NCBI RefSeq assembly: GCF_004295345.1
Contig: NZ_CP036200.1
Span: 2,743,501 to 2,807,500, forward strand
Reading direction: 5' to 3'
Origin: Shewanella maritima
Lineage (GTDB): Bacteria; Pseudomonadota; Gammaproteobacteria; Enterobacterales; Shewanellaceae
Length of the DNA: 64,000 nucleotides
The translations under genes and the position numbers were made by a program. The stretch's first letter is position 1, and each line of letters opens with the position of its first letter. Shown one piece after another: positions 27,546-36,782 of this stretch. Below the pieces are notes generated by a model. That model saw nothing but the letters and a program-made list of their open reading frames with translations. It ran no database searches and had not been told where the DNA came from.

Positions 27546-28867
27546 GTGTAATTAATAAGATGCTGCAAGATTTGGACAAAAGGCAGCAACCTCAAGGTGA
27601 GCAAGAGGCCAAGGAAGAGTCTACACGTAGTGAATTTGTTCGCCCACAACTTGATTACCAACAGCAATCACAGACGTCCAAGTTCAAAGGTGCAAGGGTT
27701 TCTAAGCCGTTAGTGATTTTATTAGGTTTACTGATCCCTACTGTAGCTATTGGCGTGTATTTACTGCAGTCTTCATCGCAATCTTTACCGCAAACAGCGC
27801 CGGACACCGCATCGCAACCTGCGCTTAGTAAGACTTCAACAGTGCCTCAAGATTCGCAGCCTCAAGCTGACGCAACAGAGCAAGTTACATCAGCACTAGC
27901 TGAACCTACAGAGCCTGTTGTGGTCGCGGCAAACTTAAGCGAAAAGCCGTTAAGTGAAAACTCGGTGAGCGAAAAGTCGAGCGCTGACTTAGTCGCGAAT
28001 GAATCAGCCACTGCCGCTACTGAGGTGAGTGTCACCAATGCTAATCAGGCTAGCCCTGATGCTGAAGTTGCAGTTAAACCTGAAGCAATAGAGTTAACCT
28101 CAGCTGAAAAGCCAACAGAACGAGATAGTACAGATATTAAGGTTAAAGAAGTCGCTAAGTCTGACACTGAAAAGGCGAGTAAAGCTATTGATGATAAGCC
28201 TGCTGAAACTACGACCATCGCTAAGGTTAAGCCTGCAAAGGATGAAATAAAACCCGCTCAGATGGTGGTTAAAGAGGTAGTACTAAGTAAAGCGCAATTA
28301 GCTCAGCGAGAGTTTGCCAAGGCGATAGATGCTGAAGATAACTTCAACCTTGAACGCGCTACCAACTATTATCTTGAAGCTATCATGATTAAGCCTGACT
28401 ATCACGAGGCGAGAAAGCGTTTAGCAGCTGCCCACCACCAAATGCAAAATACTACTAGGTCAATCCGTGTGCTAGAACGCGGCGTAAGTATGTACCCAAA
28501 TGAGTTGGAATTTTATGTATTGATGTCTAATTACTTATCGGCAAATGGTGAGTACGATAGAGCTTTAGCCAAATTAGACAATATTGCCGATAACAGTATG
28601 TGGGCTCGCGATAAGTGGATCGAGCAAAGTGCCATAGCTCAGCAAGCGAAAAGACCACAGTTAGCAGAGCAAGCTTATCGTAACCTAGTACGTGTTGAGC
28701 CTAATCAGGGTCGTTGGTGGATGGGGTTAGGTTATGCACTCGACTCGCAGCAATCTTATGCCCAGGCTGCTCAGGCATACCGCTCAGCACTTGACACCAA
28801 TGGGCTGTCAAACGCCGCAATTAACTATATGGAAAACCGTTTACGAGAGTTAGGAGATAACCTATGA
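27542..28867 (+). CDS. mshN: MSHA biogenesis protein MshN (TPR protein)
   Basis: The 441-residue protein begins MSVINKMLQDLDKRQQPQGE, has one membrane helix near residues 57-76, a long disordered periplasmic region rich in Ala, Thr, Glu and Lys (residues ~80-250), and tetratricopeptide repeats from about residue 255 to the end (FNLERATNYYLEAIMIKPDY, QSYAQAAQAYRSALDTNGL). TPR proteins of this type scaffold the pilus machine. It overlaps mshM and mshE by four bases each. Confidence 0.92.
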   Translation: MSVINKMLQDLDKRQQPQGEQEAKEESTRSEFVRPQLDYQQQSQTSKFKGARVSKPLVILLGLLIPTVAIGVYLLQSSSQSLPQTAPDTASQPALSKTSTVPQDSQPQADATEQVTSALAEPTEPVVVAANLSEKPLSENSVSEKSSADLVANESATAATEVSVTNANQASPDAEVAVKPEAIELTSAEKPTERDSTDIKVKEVAKSDTEKASKAIDDKPAETTTIAKVKPAKDEIKPAQMVVKEVVLSKAQLAQREFAKAIDAEDNFNLERATNYYLEAIMIKPDYHEARKRLAAAHHQMQNTTRSIRVLERGVSMYPNELEFYVLMSNYLSANGEYDRALAKLDNIADNSMWARDKWIEQSAIAQQAKRPQLAEQAYRNLVRVEPNQGRWWMGLGYALDSQQSYAQAAQAYRSALDTNGLSNAAINYMENRLRELGDNL

Positions 28868-30624
28868 AGCCGAAGTTGAAGATGCGATTAGGTGATTTGC
28901 TAGTTCAAGAGCAGATTATTACTGAAGAGCAACTGCAGCAAGCCCTTTCTGAGCAACGCAATACTGGCCGCAAGTTAGGTCGTACCTTAATTGACTTACA
29001 GTGCATCAGTGAAAATCAGCTGCTGCAATTTTTGTCGCAACAGTTGAATTTACCTTATTTGGATATCAGCCGCCGCCCAATTCCACCTGAAGTGGTTAAT
29101 TTACTGCCGGAAGTGCAAGCGCGCCGCTATCGTGCGTTAGTGGTTGAAAGTCATCATGACCACTTACTGGTGGCAATGAGCGACCCTGCTGATTTACAAG
29201 CTATCGACAATCTTGAAGTCTTGATAGCGCCCAAGCAGTTAAAGTTAGCTGTTTGTCCTGAGCAACAGTTGCTTGATGCTTTTGATAATTTATATCGACG
29301 CACAGATCAAATTGCTGAAATTGCCGGTAAGTTAGAAGAAGAATACGCCGCCGACGATATGTTCGATTTGGCGAACTTAACTCAAGGCGACAGCGATAGT
29401 GAAACTACCGTTGTAAAACTGCTGCAGTCGATTTTTGAAGATGCGGTGCAAATGCGCGCATCGGATATTCATATTGAGCCAGGCGAAACAGTGCTGAGGA
29501 TCCGTCAGCGTATTGATGGTCAGTTACATGAAAACACCTTAAATGAGGTAAACATTGCCTCGGCCTTGGTGCTGCGTTTGAAGTTGATGGCAGGTCTGGA
29601 TATTTCAGAGAAACGTTTGCCTCAAGATGGCCGTTTCCATATTGAGATTAATGGGCACAAGATTGACGTTCGTATGTCCACCATGCCGATTTATCACGGT
29701 GAGTCAGTAGTAATGCGTTTACTCGACCAAACCGCTGGCTTACGTACCCTTGATGAAACCGGTATGCCGCCGGCGATTGTCGATCGCATTCGCAAACAAA
29801 TTCGTCGACCTCATGGCATGTTGTTGGTCACCGGGCCGACAGGTAGCGGTAAAACTACCACGCTTTACGGTATCTTGAGTGAGTTAAATACTGCTGATAG
29901 AAAGATTATTACTGTAGAAGACCCAGTTGAGTATCAGTTACCTAGGATCAATCAGGTGCAAGTGAGCCATAAGATTGGTCTCGATTTTTCGCACGTTTTA
30001 AGAACAACCTTACGTCAAGACCCGGACATCATCATGGTGGGTGAGATGCGTGATCAAGAGACTGTCGAAATTGGTCTTAGAGGTGCATTGACTGGTCACT
30101 TCGTTCTGTCAACTTTGCATACCAATGATGCGGTAACCAGTGCGCTGCGTTTACTTGATATGGGCGCGGCGGCTTACCTAGTTGCAAGTGCGCTAAGAGT
30201 GATTATTGCTCAGCGACTGGTACGTCGAGTATGTAATAACTGCGCAGTTGACTATCAGCCTACTGCAGCTGAGCGTAGCTGGCTGTCTAGTGTTGGCCAC
30301 ATTGATTTAGCTCAGGCGAAATTTAGAAAAGGAACAGGGTGTCAAAGCTGTAATGGCTCGGGCTATCGTGGACGTATTGGTATTTTCGAAATACTTGAGT
30401 TAGACGAAAACATGATTGATGCAATGCGTACCGGTAATCCACAAGACTTTGCTCGTGCTGCTAAACAAAGCCCTAACTTTATTCCGTTAGCCGAATCGGC
30501 CATGGAGTATTTACAACGAGGCACTACAACTATTGAAGAAGTCGCTAAACTTGTAGAAGACGTAAGCGAGTCGACAGTCCCATTAGCGGATGAGTTAGTT
30601 AATCAACCTCATGGCGGGATTTAA
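28864..30624 (+). CDS. mshE: MSHA extension ATPase MshE
   Basis: The 586-residue protein is the PilB/GspE-type motor that drives pilus extension. The N-terminal MshEN domain (residues ~1-150) has LGDLLVQEQIITEEQLQQAL; in characterised MshE proteins this region binds cyclic di-GMP. Walker A GPTGSGKTTT is near residue 322, the Asp and His boxes follow, and Walker B lies at VGEMRDQETVEIGLRGAL. Two CXXC pairs (CNNC and CQSC, residues ~455-498) bind zinc. Control by cyclic di-GMP fits a surface-attachment pilus. Confidence 0.96.
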   Translation: MKPKLKMRLGDLLVQEQIITEEQLQQALSEQRNTGRKLGRTLIDLQCISENQLLQFLSQQLNLPYLDISRRPIPPEVVNLLPEVQARRYRALVVESHHDHLLVAMSDPADLQAIDNLEVLIAPKQLKLAVCPEQQLLDAFDNLYRRTDQIAEIAGKLEEEYAADDMFDLANLTQGDSDSETTVVKLLQSIFEDAVQMRASDIHIEPGETVLRIRQRIDGQLHENTLNEVNIASALVLRLKLMAGLDISEKRLPQDGRFHIEINGHKIDVRMSTMPIYHGESVVMRLLDQTAGLRTLDETGMPPAIVDRIRKQIRRPHGMLLVTGPTGSGKTTTLYGILSELNTADRKIITVEDPVEYQLPRINQVQVSHKIGLDFSHVLRTTLRQDPDIIMVGEMRDQETVEIGLRGALTGHFVLSTLHTNDAVTSALRLLDMGAAAYLVASALRVIIAQRLVRRVCNNCAVDYQPTAAERSWLSSVGHIDLAQAKFRKGTGCQSCNGSGYRGRIGIFEILELDENMIDAMRTGNPQDFARAAKQSPNFIPLAESAMEYLQRGTTTIEEVAKLVEDVSESTVPLADELVNQPHGGI

Positions 30625-30629
30625 GCTAT

Positions 30630-31850
30630 ATGGCATTATTTGAATATCGCGGAAGAGACGCACAAGGGCAGTCAGTAAAAGCCCAGCTTGAAGCTGCCAG
30701 CGAGAGTGCTGCAGCGGATACCTTGCTGTCTCGCGGTATTATTCCACTAGAGTTACGAGAGGTAAAACAGGGCAAGGGGATTTCACTTGCGAGTATTTTC
30801 GGCAGTAAGGTTTCGTTAGAAGAACTGCAAATTTTTACTCGCCAGATGTACTCGTTAACGCGATCAGGTATTCCTATTCTTCGGGCTATTGCTGGATTGT
30901 CTGAAACCACCCACTCTCAAAGGATGAAAGATGCGCTTGATGATATTTCTGAGCAGCTTACATCTGGTCGCCCGCTTTCATCGGCGATGAATCAGCACCC
31001 TGATGTGTTCGATTCTTTATTTGTGTCTATGGTTCATGTCGGCGAAAACACAGGTAAGCTAGATGAGGCTTTTCTACAGTTGTCAGGTTACATCGAGCGC
31101 GAGCAGGAAACTCGCAGGCGAATTAAGTCGGCGATGCGCTACCCTATGTTTGTTTTGCTCGCCATTGCACTAGCAATGGTGATCCTCAATATCATGGTGA
31201 TCCCTAAGTTTGCAGATATGTTCTCGCGCTTCGGCGCTGAGCTGCCTTGGGCAACGAAACTACTTATTTCAACATCTAACCTTTTTGTGAATTACTGGCC
31301 GCACATGCTGGTGGCATTAGTTGGTGTTGTGGTTGGCGTTCGAGTATGGCACCAAACAGAAAAAGGTGAGAAACAGTGGGATAAGTGGAAGATGCACATT
31401 CCAGCTGTTGGCTCCATTATTGAGCGTTCGACCCTGTCACGTTATTGCCGCAGCTTCTCGATGATGCTCAGCGCTGGTGTGCCAATGACACAAGCATTAA
31501 GTTTGGTTGCTGATGCGGTCGACAACGCCTATATGCATGACAAAATCGTTAACATGCGACGCGGTATTGAATCGGGTGAGTCAATGCTTAGGGTGTCCAA
31601 CAACAGTGAGATGTTTACACCCTTAGTGCTGCAAATGGTTGCTGTAGGTGAAGAAACTGGACAAATCGATCAGCTACTTACCGATGCTGCAGACTTTTAT
31701 GAAGGTGAGGTTGATTATGACCTCAAGAATTTGACCGCTAAGTTAGAGCCAATCTTAATTGGTTTTGTTGCAGGAATAGTGCTCATTCTAGCCTTGGGTA
31801 TTTACCTGCCTATGTGGGATATGCTCAATGTTGTGAAAGGTGGCGGTTAG
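30630..31850 (+). CDS. mshG: MSHA platform protein MshG (PilC/GspF family)
   Basis: The 406-residue inner-membrane platform protein begins MALFEYRGRDAQGQSVKAQL. It has two copies of the T2SF domain (LEELQIFTRQMYSLTRSGIP and STLSRYCRSFSMMLSAGVPM) and three membrane helices. It starts six bases after mshE. Its TAG overlaps the GTG start of mshF by one base. Confidence 0.96.
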   Translation: MALFEYRGRDAQGQSVKAQLEAASESAAADTLLSRGIIPLELREVKQGKGISLASIFGSKVSLEELQIFTRQMYSLTRSGIPILRAIAGLSETTHSQRMKDALDDISEQLTSGRPLSSAMNQHPDVFDSLFVSMVHVGENTGKLDEAFLQLSGYIEREQETRRRIKSAMRYPMFVLLAIALAMVILNIMVIPKFADMFSRFGAELPWATKLLISTSNLFVNYWPHMLVALVGVVVGVRVWHQTEKGEKQWDKWKMHIPAVGSIIERSTLSRYCRSFSMMLSAGVPMTQALSLVADAVDNAYMHDKIVNMRRGIESGESMLRVSNNSEMFTPLVLQMVAVGEETGQIDQLLTDAADFYEGEVDYDLKNLTAKLEPILIGFVAGIVLILALGIYLPMWDMLNVVKGGG

Positions 31851-32416
31851 TGGAAAAGCAACAATTCGCCGAGCATGACATTATCAAGGCTTATGGTCGC
31901 ATCATATCCGTTACGATTTTAGTCATAGTGCTAGGTGTTTTGGGATATAGGCATTTTAGCTCCATCCCAAGTCTGGTGGGGCAGAGTCTGGCAATCGAGC
32001 ATAAACGTTTGCTTAATATCTTGGCTATGGTTCGCAGCCAGTGGCTGTCGTCAGGTCGTCCTTCTAGCTTGCTGTTAGATTGGGATAGCTTGGCCTCAAA
32101 TATGCAGGCATCTAATCAAGGTGTAACTGGTCAAGATAATGGCGCAAACTCAAGCGAAGACGAGACCGATTTAAGTAACTTAGGTTTTACCGATAATAGA
32201 ATCTCGCTTTCTGCTAATGGTTGGCCGTTATTAGAAACGGAAAATAAAGCGGGATGTTACCGTTTGTGGCATCAATTACTTGCCAGTAGTACAGATGAGC
32301 TGAGTGTTACCTATGATGCAAAAAATAAAATTTGCCGCTACATGGCCGATAACAATGATAGTGTCAGCTATCAAGTGAGCTCTGGGCGAGTGATTTATTT
32401 TGCGGGAGGCAATTAA
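31850..32416 (+). CDS. mshF: MSHA biogenesis protein MshF
   Basis: The GTG at 31850 overlaps the last base of the mshG stop, and the protein then reads MEKQQFAEHDIIKAYGRIIS, with one membrane helix near residues 20-38. The rest is a periplasmic domain with two cysteines (KAGCYRLWHQ and KNKICRYM). The frame stays open further upstream inside mshG, but coupling to the mshG stop makes the GTG the better start (188 residues). MshF has no established biochemical role. Confidence 0.82.
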   Translation: MEKQQFAEHDIIKAYGRIISVTILVIVLGVLGYRHFSSIPSLVGQSLAIEHKRLLNILAMVRSQWLSSGRPSSLLLDWDSLASNMQASNQGVTGQDNGANSSEDETDLSNLGFTDNRISLSANGWPLLETENKAGCYRLWHQLLASSTDELSVTYDAKNKICRYMADNNDSVSYQVSSGRVIYFAGGN

Positions 32417-32786
32417 CCCTGCTTAAAGCTTAATCAACTTAACTAAAGATAGGTAAAGTTAGCTAAAGTAAGGTGCAACCCGAGTTGGAACGGGTTTTAA
32501 TATTTGTGAGTAATTGTCAAAAAGTGGCATACAAACCGTTAATAATACTTGTGTATTACGGTTGGTTATTTTAATTTAGCTGCTAATATTAATACTAGGT
32601 ATTTAGTAGCTGTAATTATCATTAAAGTTATTGAATTGTAACAAGGTTAGTAGGGTTTTATTGTGGTTTTCTATTCCACTATAGAGCAGATTTTTGAGTA
32701 GGTTAGTGACTAACTTTGTAGAACTGAGTCTTTATACGTGATTTGTGGGTTACTCAATGGGGTAGCTAGGTTTAAAAGGTGATTTT
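32417..32786. promoter_or_regulatory. Gap between mshF and mshB with weak terminator and probable pilin promoter
   Basis: No gene is present in 370 bp. AACCCG and CGGGTT (32477-32496) form a six-bp stem followed by TTAAT, a weak terminator or attenuator. The break in an otherwise gapless operon suggests that the pilin genes mshB and mshA have their own promoter here, as expected for highly expressed pilins. Confidence 0.4.
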
Positions 32787-33392
32787 ATGGTTACAAAGCA
32801 AAAAGGCTTCTCGTTAATCGAACTGGTTATCGTGATTGTGATTTTAGGTTTATTGGCTGCAACAGCTATTCCGCGTTTTTTAAACGTAACTGATGATGCT
32901 GAGAATGCGAGTATCGACGGTGTTGCTGGTGGTTTATCGACTGCGGTAGGCTTTGTGCGAGCACAGTGGGAAGTTGATGGTCGCCGTAATACTGCAGTGA
33001 TTTTAGATGGCACCAGTATCTCATTAGACACTCGTTTTGGTTTTCCAACAGGCTTAACCAATACCGATGTTACTTCAGTAACAGACACGCACTGTCAGGA
33101 AATCTTTAATAACGTGCTGCAAAGTGCGCCTCGTAACGTACTTTATAATGCTGATGCTCGTAACCAACGCTACACGGTACGCGTACTCAATGGCGTAGGC
33201 GGCAGCTCAACAGCTATTGATGGCACAACGGTTTCTGGCATTGACCTATGTGTATACCACCAGGTTGCGTCGCTAGTGCTAAACCAAACTACAGGTGTAC
33301 CAACGCCTGCTCCAGATTTAAATACAGCCGGTGCTAAAGGCATTACCTATAACCCAGCAACGGGTCAGGTATTGTCATTCACTAATAACTAA
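32787..33392 (+). CDS. mshB: MSHA minor pilin MshB
   Basis: The prepilin starts MVTKQKGFSLIELVIVIVIL: a short charged leader, cleavage after G by prepilin peptidase, the required Glu at +5, and the hydrophobic alpha-1 helix. The 201-residue length and sequence differ from the mshA group (FLNVTDDAENASIDGVAGGL). Two cysteines (DTHCQEIF and IDLCVYH) can form the pilin loop. It is the only minor pilin gene in this locus. Confidence 0.9.
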   Translation: MVTKQKGFSLIELVIVIVILGLLAATAIPRFLNVTDDAENASIDGVAGGLSTAVGFVRAQWEVDGRRNTAVILDGTSISLDTRFGFPTGLTNTDVTSVTDTHCQEIFNNVLQSAPRNVLYNADARNQRYTVRVLNGVGGSSTAIDGTTVSGIDLCVYHQVASLVLNQTTGVPTPAPDLNTAGAKGITYNPATGQVLSFTNN

Positions 33393-33454
33393 AACAGATT
33401 CAAATCTATACGATAGCCTGGCTATCAAGTCAGAAATGCTAAGAGGTCGTTAAC

Positions 33455-33964
33455 ATGCAAAAGCAACAAGGTTTTACATTAATTGAGTTGGTGGTAGTTA
33501 TCATCATCCTGGGTATTTTGGCGGTTACTGCTGCTCCTAAATTCATCAACTTACAAGGCGATGCTCGCGTATCTGCTCTTCAAGGTTTAAAAGCATCTAT
33601 TCAAGGTGCAAACACTTTAGTCTATTCTAAAGCTGCTTTAGCGGGCAAAGAGAAGGGCACTAGTCAAACGGTTACCATCTCTGGTGATGCATCAGCAAGC
33701 CCTGCAACTAACGTAGACGTGACAACTGATTATGGCTACATGACAGCATTGCTTGTTAATTTTCAAAATGCAGTGCAAATTGATGTCGCTGCTGGCACAG
33801 ACCCTGGAGCCGCAGGTTTAACAACCGAGTGGATTTTCGATGCTGCTACAGGTGATTTTTGGCAAGTAGGTGCCCCATCAACATGCAAGCTAACATACAC
33901 TGCTGCAGCATCTGCTGGTGCGTTACCGACGTTTTCAGCTATCCCAGCAGCAACTGATTGTTAA
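33455..33964 (+). CDS. mshA: MSHA major pilin paralogue 1
   Basis: The prepilin reads [20 protein letters not shown] with cleavage after the Gly at position 6, then [20 protein letters not shown], the family hallmark. The mature body (about 163 residues) is divergent from the other copies. The C-terminus has the conserved cysteine loop ([10 protein letters not shown] to AATDC). It lies 62 bp after mshB and 27 bp before paralogue 2, without terminators. Confidence 0.93.
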   Translation: MQKQQGFTLIELVVVIIILGILAVTAAPKFINLQGDARVSALQGLKASIQGANTLVYSKAALAGKEKGTSQTVTISGDASASPATNVDVTTDYGYMTALLVNFQNAVQIDVAAGTDPGAAGLTTEWIFDAATGDFWQVGAPSTCKLTYTAAASAGALPTFSAIPAATDC

Positions 33965-33991
33965 TAATAAGAAGTAATTTCGGAGTTACAA

Positions 33992-34482
33992 ATGCGTAAG
34001 CAACAAGGTTTTACACTGATCGAATTAGTAGTAGTCATCATTATTCTAGGTATCTTAGCGGTTACTGCTGCACCTAAGTTTATAAACTTGCAGGGTGATG
34101 CTTACACCTCGACTTTAAATGGTTTGAAAGGTTCGTTACAAGGTGCAAATACCTTGGTTTACTCGAAAGCTGCTATTGCAGGCCAAGAGAAAGGTGATGA
34201 TGAAACTGTCGCGATTAGTGATACCGATAACGTGTCGGCTCGATACGGGTATTTACAAAACGATGCAACTTCAATCACTACGGCTTTGCAACTCGATACA
34301 ACGTCGGAGTGGACAATTGTAGCGGGTAGTGATCAAACTGAAGCTACTGTTTTATATCAAACTAACTCTCCATATGATGACGGTACAGGTTCAAGCCCTG
34401 CAGTTGATTGTCATTTAGAGTATACCCAGCTCAATCTGCTGGTGCCTTACCTACGTATGAAGTGAAAGCTACAGGTTGCTAA
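33992..34482 (+). pseudogene. mshA: MSHA major pilin paralogue 2, frameshifted near the C-terminus
   Basis: The prepilin starts [20 protein letters not shown] and follows the mshA pattern. The raw frame stops at 34465 after LEYTQLNLLVPYLRMK. Adding one C to the CCC run at 34425-34427 gives LEYTPAQSAGALPTYEVKAT-GC and a TAA at 34482. This matches the C-terminal form of the other copies and restores the second loop cysteine, for 163 residues. Without it the protein lacks its disulfide partner and would probably not assemble. It may be a base-calling error. Confidence 0.85.
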
Positions 34483-34500
34483 TTAGCTAAATCTAAATTT

Positions 34501-34534
34501 AAAAGCCCACTCTTATGAAGTGGGCTTTTTTGTG
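34501..34534 (+). terminator. Terminator after mshA paralogue 2
   Basis: AAAAGCCCACT and AGTGGGCTTTT form an 11-bp stem with a seven-base loop followed by T. It separates copies 1-2 from copy 3. Confidence 0.9.
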
Positions 34535-34594
34535 TCTGGAGCTTGTTAGTTAATTCAATTACAACCAGAGTATTAATTGAACAGACAAAGTTGG

Positions 34595-34600
34595 ATATAA
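34595..34600 (+). promoter_or_regulatory. Candidate -10 element for mshA paralogue 3
   Basis: A perfect TATAAT lies 75 bp before the start codon and just after the terminator of copy 2. The matching -35 element is weak (TTAATT at 17 bp). A separate promoter is required by the terminator upstream. Confidence 0.4.
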
Positions 34601-34674
34601 TCTGTGCGGTTGCCTAGCTTGGTCTATGATAGTTGGGCAAGTATTTGATTTATTTGTGGTGAGATGGAATAACG

Positions 34675-35208
34675 ATGATTAACTCTGTAAAAATGGCGCG
34701 AGGGTTCACCCTTATTGAGCTTGTTGTAGTCATTATAATTTTAGGTATTTTGGCGGTAGTCGCTGCGCCTAAGTTTATAAATTTGCAAACCGATGCGCGC
34801 ACTTCTACGTTGAATGGTTTGAAAGGGGCAATTCAAGGGGCGAATACTATCGCTTATTCAAAGGCGGCCATTAATGGTGTGCAAGATGTAGGTGATGCTG
34901 TGGCTTCAGATAGTGGCACGTCTAGGGTCGATATCGGCACAGGCACAGACGCTAAACTTAATTTTGGGTATTTGCAGTCAACAGACGTTGAGTTAATTAA
35001 TGCCATGGATATTTCATTAGATACAGACCCAAGTAACTCTGCTGATTGGTACATTGAGTTAGGCGAAGATGGTGCTAAAACAGCTAAGTTATTTCAGGCT
35101 GGCTCGCCTTATATTGCCGATGACACTAAAGAGTGTTTTTTAGAGTACACGCCCGCAGCTGCAGCTGATCAAATTCCTACCTATGTGGTTAAAGCGAGTG
35201 GCTGTTAA
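34675..35208 (+). CDS. mshA: MSHA major pilin paralogue 3
   Basis: The prepilin leader is longer and different ([20 protein letters not shown]), still cut after Gly; an internal ATG at 34693 would give a four-residue leader. The alpha-1 helix has [20 protein letters not shown]. The body is acidic and differs from the other copies. The cysteine loop is ECFLEYTP to KASGC. Terminators on both sides make it a separate transcription unit. Confidence 0.92.
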   Translation: MINSVKMARGFTLIELVVVIIILGILAVVAAPKFINLQTDARTSTLNGLKGAIQGANTIAYSKAAINGVQDVGDAVASDSGTSRVDIGTGTDAKLNFGYLQSTDVELINAMDISLDTDPSNSADWYIELGEDGAKTAKLFQAGSPYIADDTKECFLEYTPAAAADQIPTYVVKASGC

Positions 35209-35563
35209 TCGTCTTACTCTAGCTAGTCTTTAATCTGTTTATAACGAATAATGCCAATACTTAATTTAGTCTTGGCATTTTTACTTTTAACTACTTTCTA
35301 TTGTTTAAAGTCACAAGTGAATCTAAATGTTAACCTCAATGAGTTTAATGTTAAATTTTATTTTTATTCAGTGTGTTGTAATTGTCATATTTACAAAGTG
35401 TCACCATCAAATTATCTAAATCAGCTGGTTTGAGCGATATAATCCCTCCTATTCATTTTTTACTTGCACACCTTTCTAATTATCAAGCATGTGCCTTCGC
35501 TACCTTGTTTGGCTGGCTTTAGTTGGTGTGCAGTTTAAGAATTATCAAATCTGGAAATTATAT
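35209..35563. promoter_or_regulatory. Terminator and promoter region between mshA paralogues 3 and 4
   Basis: AATGCCAA (35250-35257) and TTGGCATT (35272-35279) form a terminator stem followed by TTTTACTTTT. The AT-rich stretch that follows should hold the promoter for copies 4 and 5; a TATAAT is at 35438-35443, about 120 bp before the start, with a weak -35. Confidence 0.55.
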
Positions 35564-36100
35564 ATGCGTACACAGCAGGGCTTTACCCTTATTGAGCTTG
35601 TAGTGGTGATTATTATTTTGGGGATACTTGCGGTCGTTGCAGCTCCCAAATTTATCAACCTACAAGGCGATGCTCGTTTATCGACTCTAAAAGGTATGAA
35701 AGCTGCGATTCAAAGCGCCAATAGTTTGGTTTATTCAAAAGCCTCGCTTGCAGGAGAAGAGAAAAAACAAAGTGGTGAAGTGGATATTGGCTCAGTGGAC
35801 AAAGATGGTCACAAGCTTTACCTATATACAGCATACGGATATATAGGTGCCAGCATGCCTCAAGTTGGCCAGGTACTGGGGGAAAACTTTAACTTAGCGA
35901 CTAGTCGCACAGACCCCACTATTGCTGTTGATGAAGGTAGTGAGTGGACAGCCTATGATGGCAGTAACTCTCAAGGTATCAACCAGCTAACTATTTGGCA
36001 GAAGGGTGCACCAGCGAGCTGTGCTGTGCATTATTACCCAGCACAAAATGCTCAAAGCCAACCAACCTTTGGCCCTTTACCTGCAGCATCGGATTGCTAG
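35564..36100 (+). CDS. mshA: MSHA major pilin paralogue 4
   Basis: The start at 35564 ([20 protein letters not shown]) is chosen because it begins the prepilin leader; the frame is open 25 codons further upstream without pilin character. The mature protein is about 173 residues with the loop ASCAVHYYPAQ to AASDC. It is 50 bp before copy 5 without a terminator, so they are co-transcribed. Confidence 0.92.
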   Translation: MRTQQGFTLIELVVVIIILGILAVVAAPKFINLQGDARLSTLKGMKAAIQSANSLVYSKASLAGEEKKQSGEVDIGSVDKDGHKLYLYTAYGYIGASMPQVGQVLGENFNLATSRTDPTIAVDEGSEWTAYDGSNSQGINQLTIWQKGAPASCAVHYYPAQNAQSQPTFGPLPAASDC

Positions 36101-36149
36101 TTCCAAGTTAAAGTTATTTCGTTTTATTTACTACATTAAGAGAGTCAGT

Positions 36150-36665
36150 ATGAAGTCGTCTCAACAGGGTTTTACCCTTATTGAACTGGTCGTTGTGATC
36201 ATTATTCTTGGCATTTTAGCGGTCACTGCAGCACCGAAGTTTATTAATTTGCAAGGTGATGCCCGTGTATCAACACTGCAGGGGGTTAAGGCAGCAATTC
36301 AAGGCGGCAATACGCTGGTATATTCTAAGGCAGCACTTGCTGGCGAAGAGAAAAAAGGCGCAAATAGTGATCGTGGTAGCGTTGCGATTGATGCATTAAA
36401 AATTGTAAGTACTCGCTTTGGCTATATGGAAGGTAAACAGGCTGAGATTGTTAAAGCTGTACAACTAGATACAAGCGAGTGGACATTGACTGATGAGTCC
36501 ACTCCTGGTGTGGTTAAGATCCAGCAAGTGGGTGCGCCTGACAGTTGCTACATTCTATACACTGAAGCGCAAGCAGAAGGCGCATTACCTAGCTTTAGAA
36601 GTGATGTAAAAGCCGATCCTGCAGACACTGAATACTTAGCTATGCCACGCCCATCAGACTGCTAG
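36150..36665 (+). CDS. mshA: MSHA major pilin paralogue 5
   Basis: The start at 36150 gives [20 protein letters not shown]; the longer open frame to 36006 overlaps the end of copy 4 and is not pilin-like. The N-terminal 55 residues are nearly identical to copy 1 ([20 protein letters not shown]). The C-terminal loop is DSCYILYTEAQ to PRPSDC and is longer than in the others because of an insertion near DVKADPADTEY. A terminator follows. Confidence 0.92.
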   Translation: MKSSQQGFTLIELVVVIIILGILAVTAAPKFINLQGDARVSTLQGVKAAIQGGNTLVYSKAALAGEEKKGANSDRGSVAIDALKIVSTRFGYMEGKQAEIVKAVQLDTSEWTLTDESTPGVVKIQQVGAPDSCYILYTEAQAEGALPSFRSDVKADPADTEYLAMPRPSDC

Positions 36666-36756
36666 GCATTACTTGCAGTGAAATCATCCACAGTGACGGT
36701 CGCTGTTGTATGCCTAATAAGATAGTTGTTTAGGTGTTCATGGTAATTTGCTTCCT

Positions 36757-36782
36757 AAGCCCTCTTAGTTGAGGGCTTTTTT
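36757..36782 (+). terminator. Terminator after the mshA array
   Basis: AAGCCCTC, loop of six, GAGGGCTT followed by TTTT. It closes the msh locus. Confidence 0.9.

Noticed and set aside
35251..35433. 60-codon plus-strand frame between mshA copies 3 and 4
   Set aside because: It begins within the terminator hairpin, is AT-driven and lies in the promoter region of copy 4.
33455..36300. Repeated ~100-bp blocks as a repeat array
   Set aside because: They are the conserved 5' ends of the five mshA genes, not an independent repeat or CRISPR; no spacer-repeat pattern exists.
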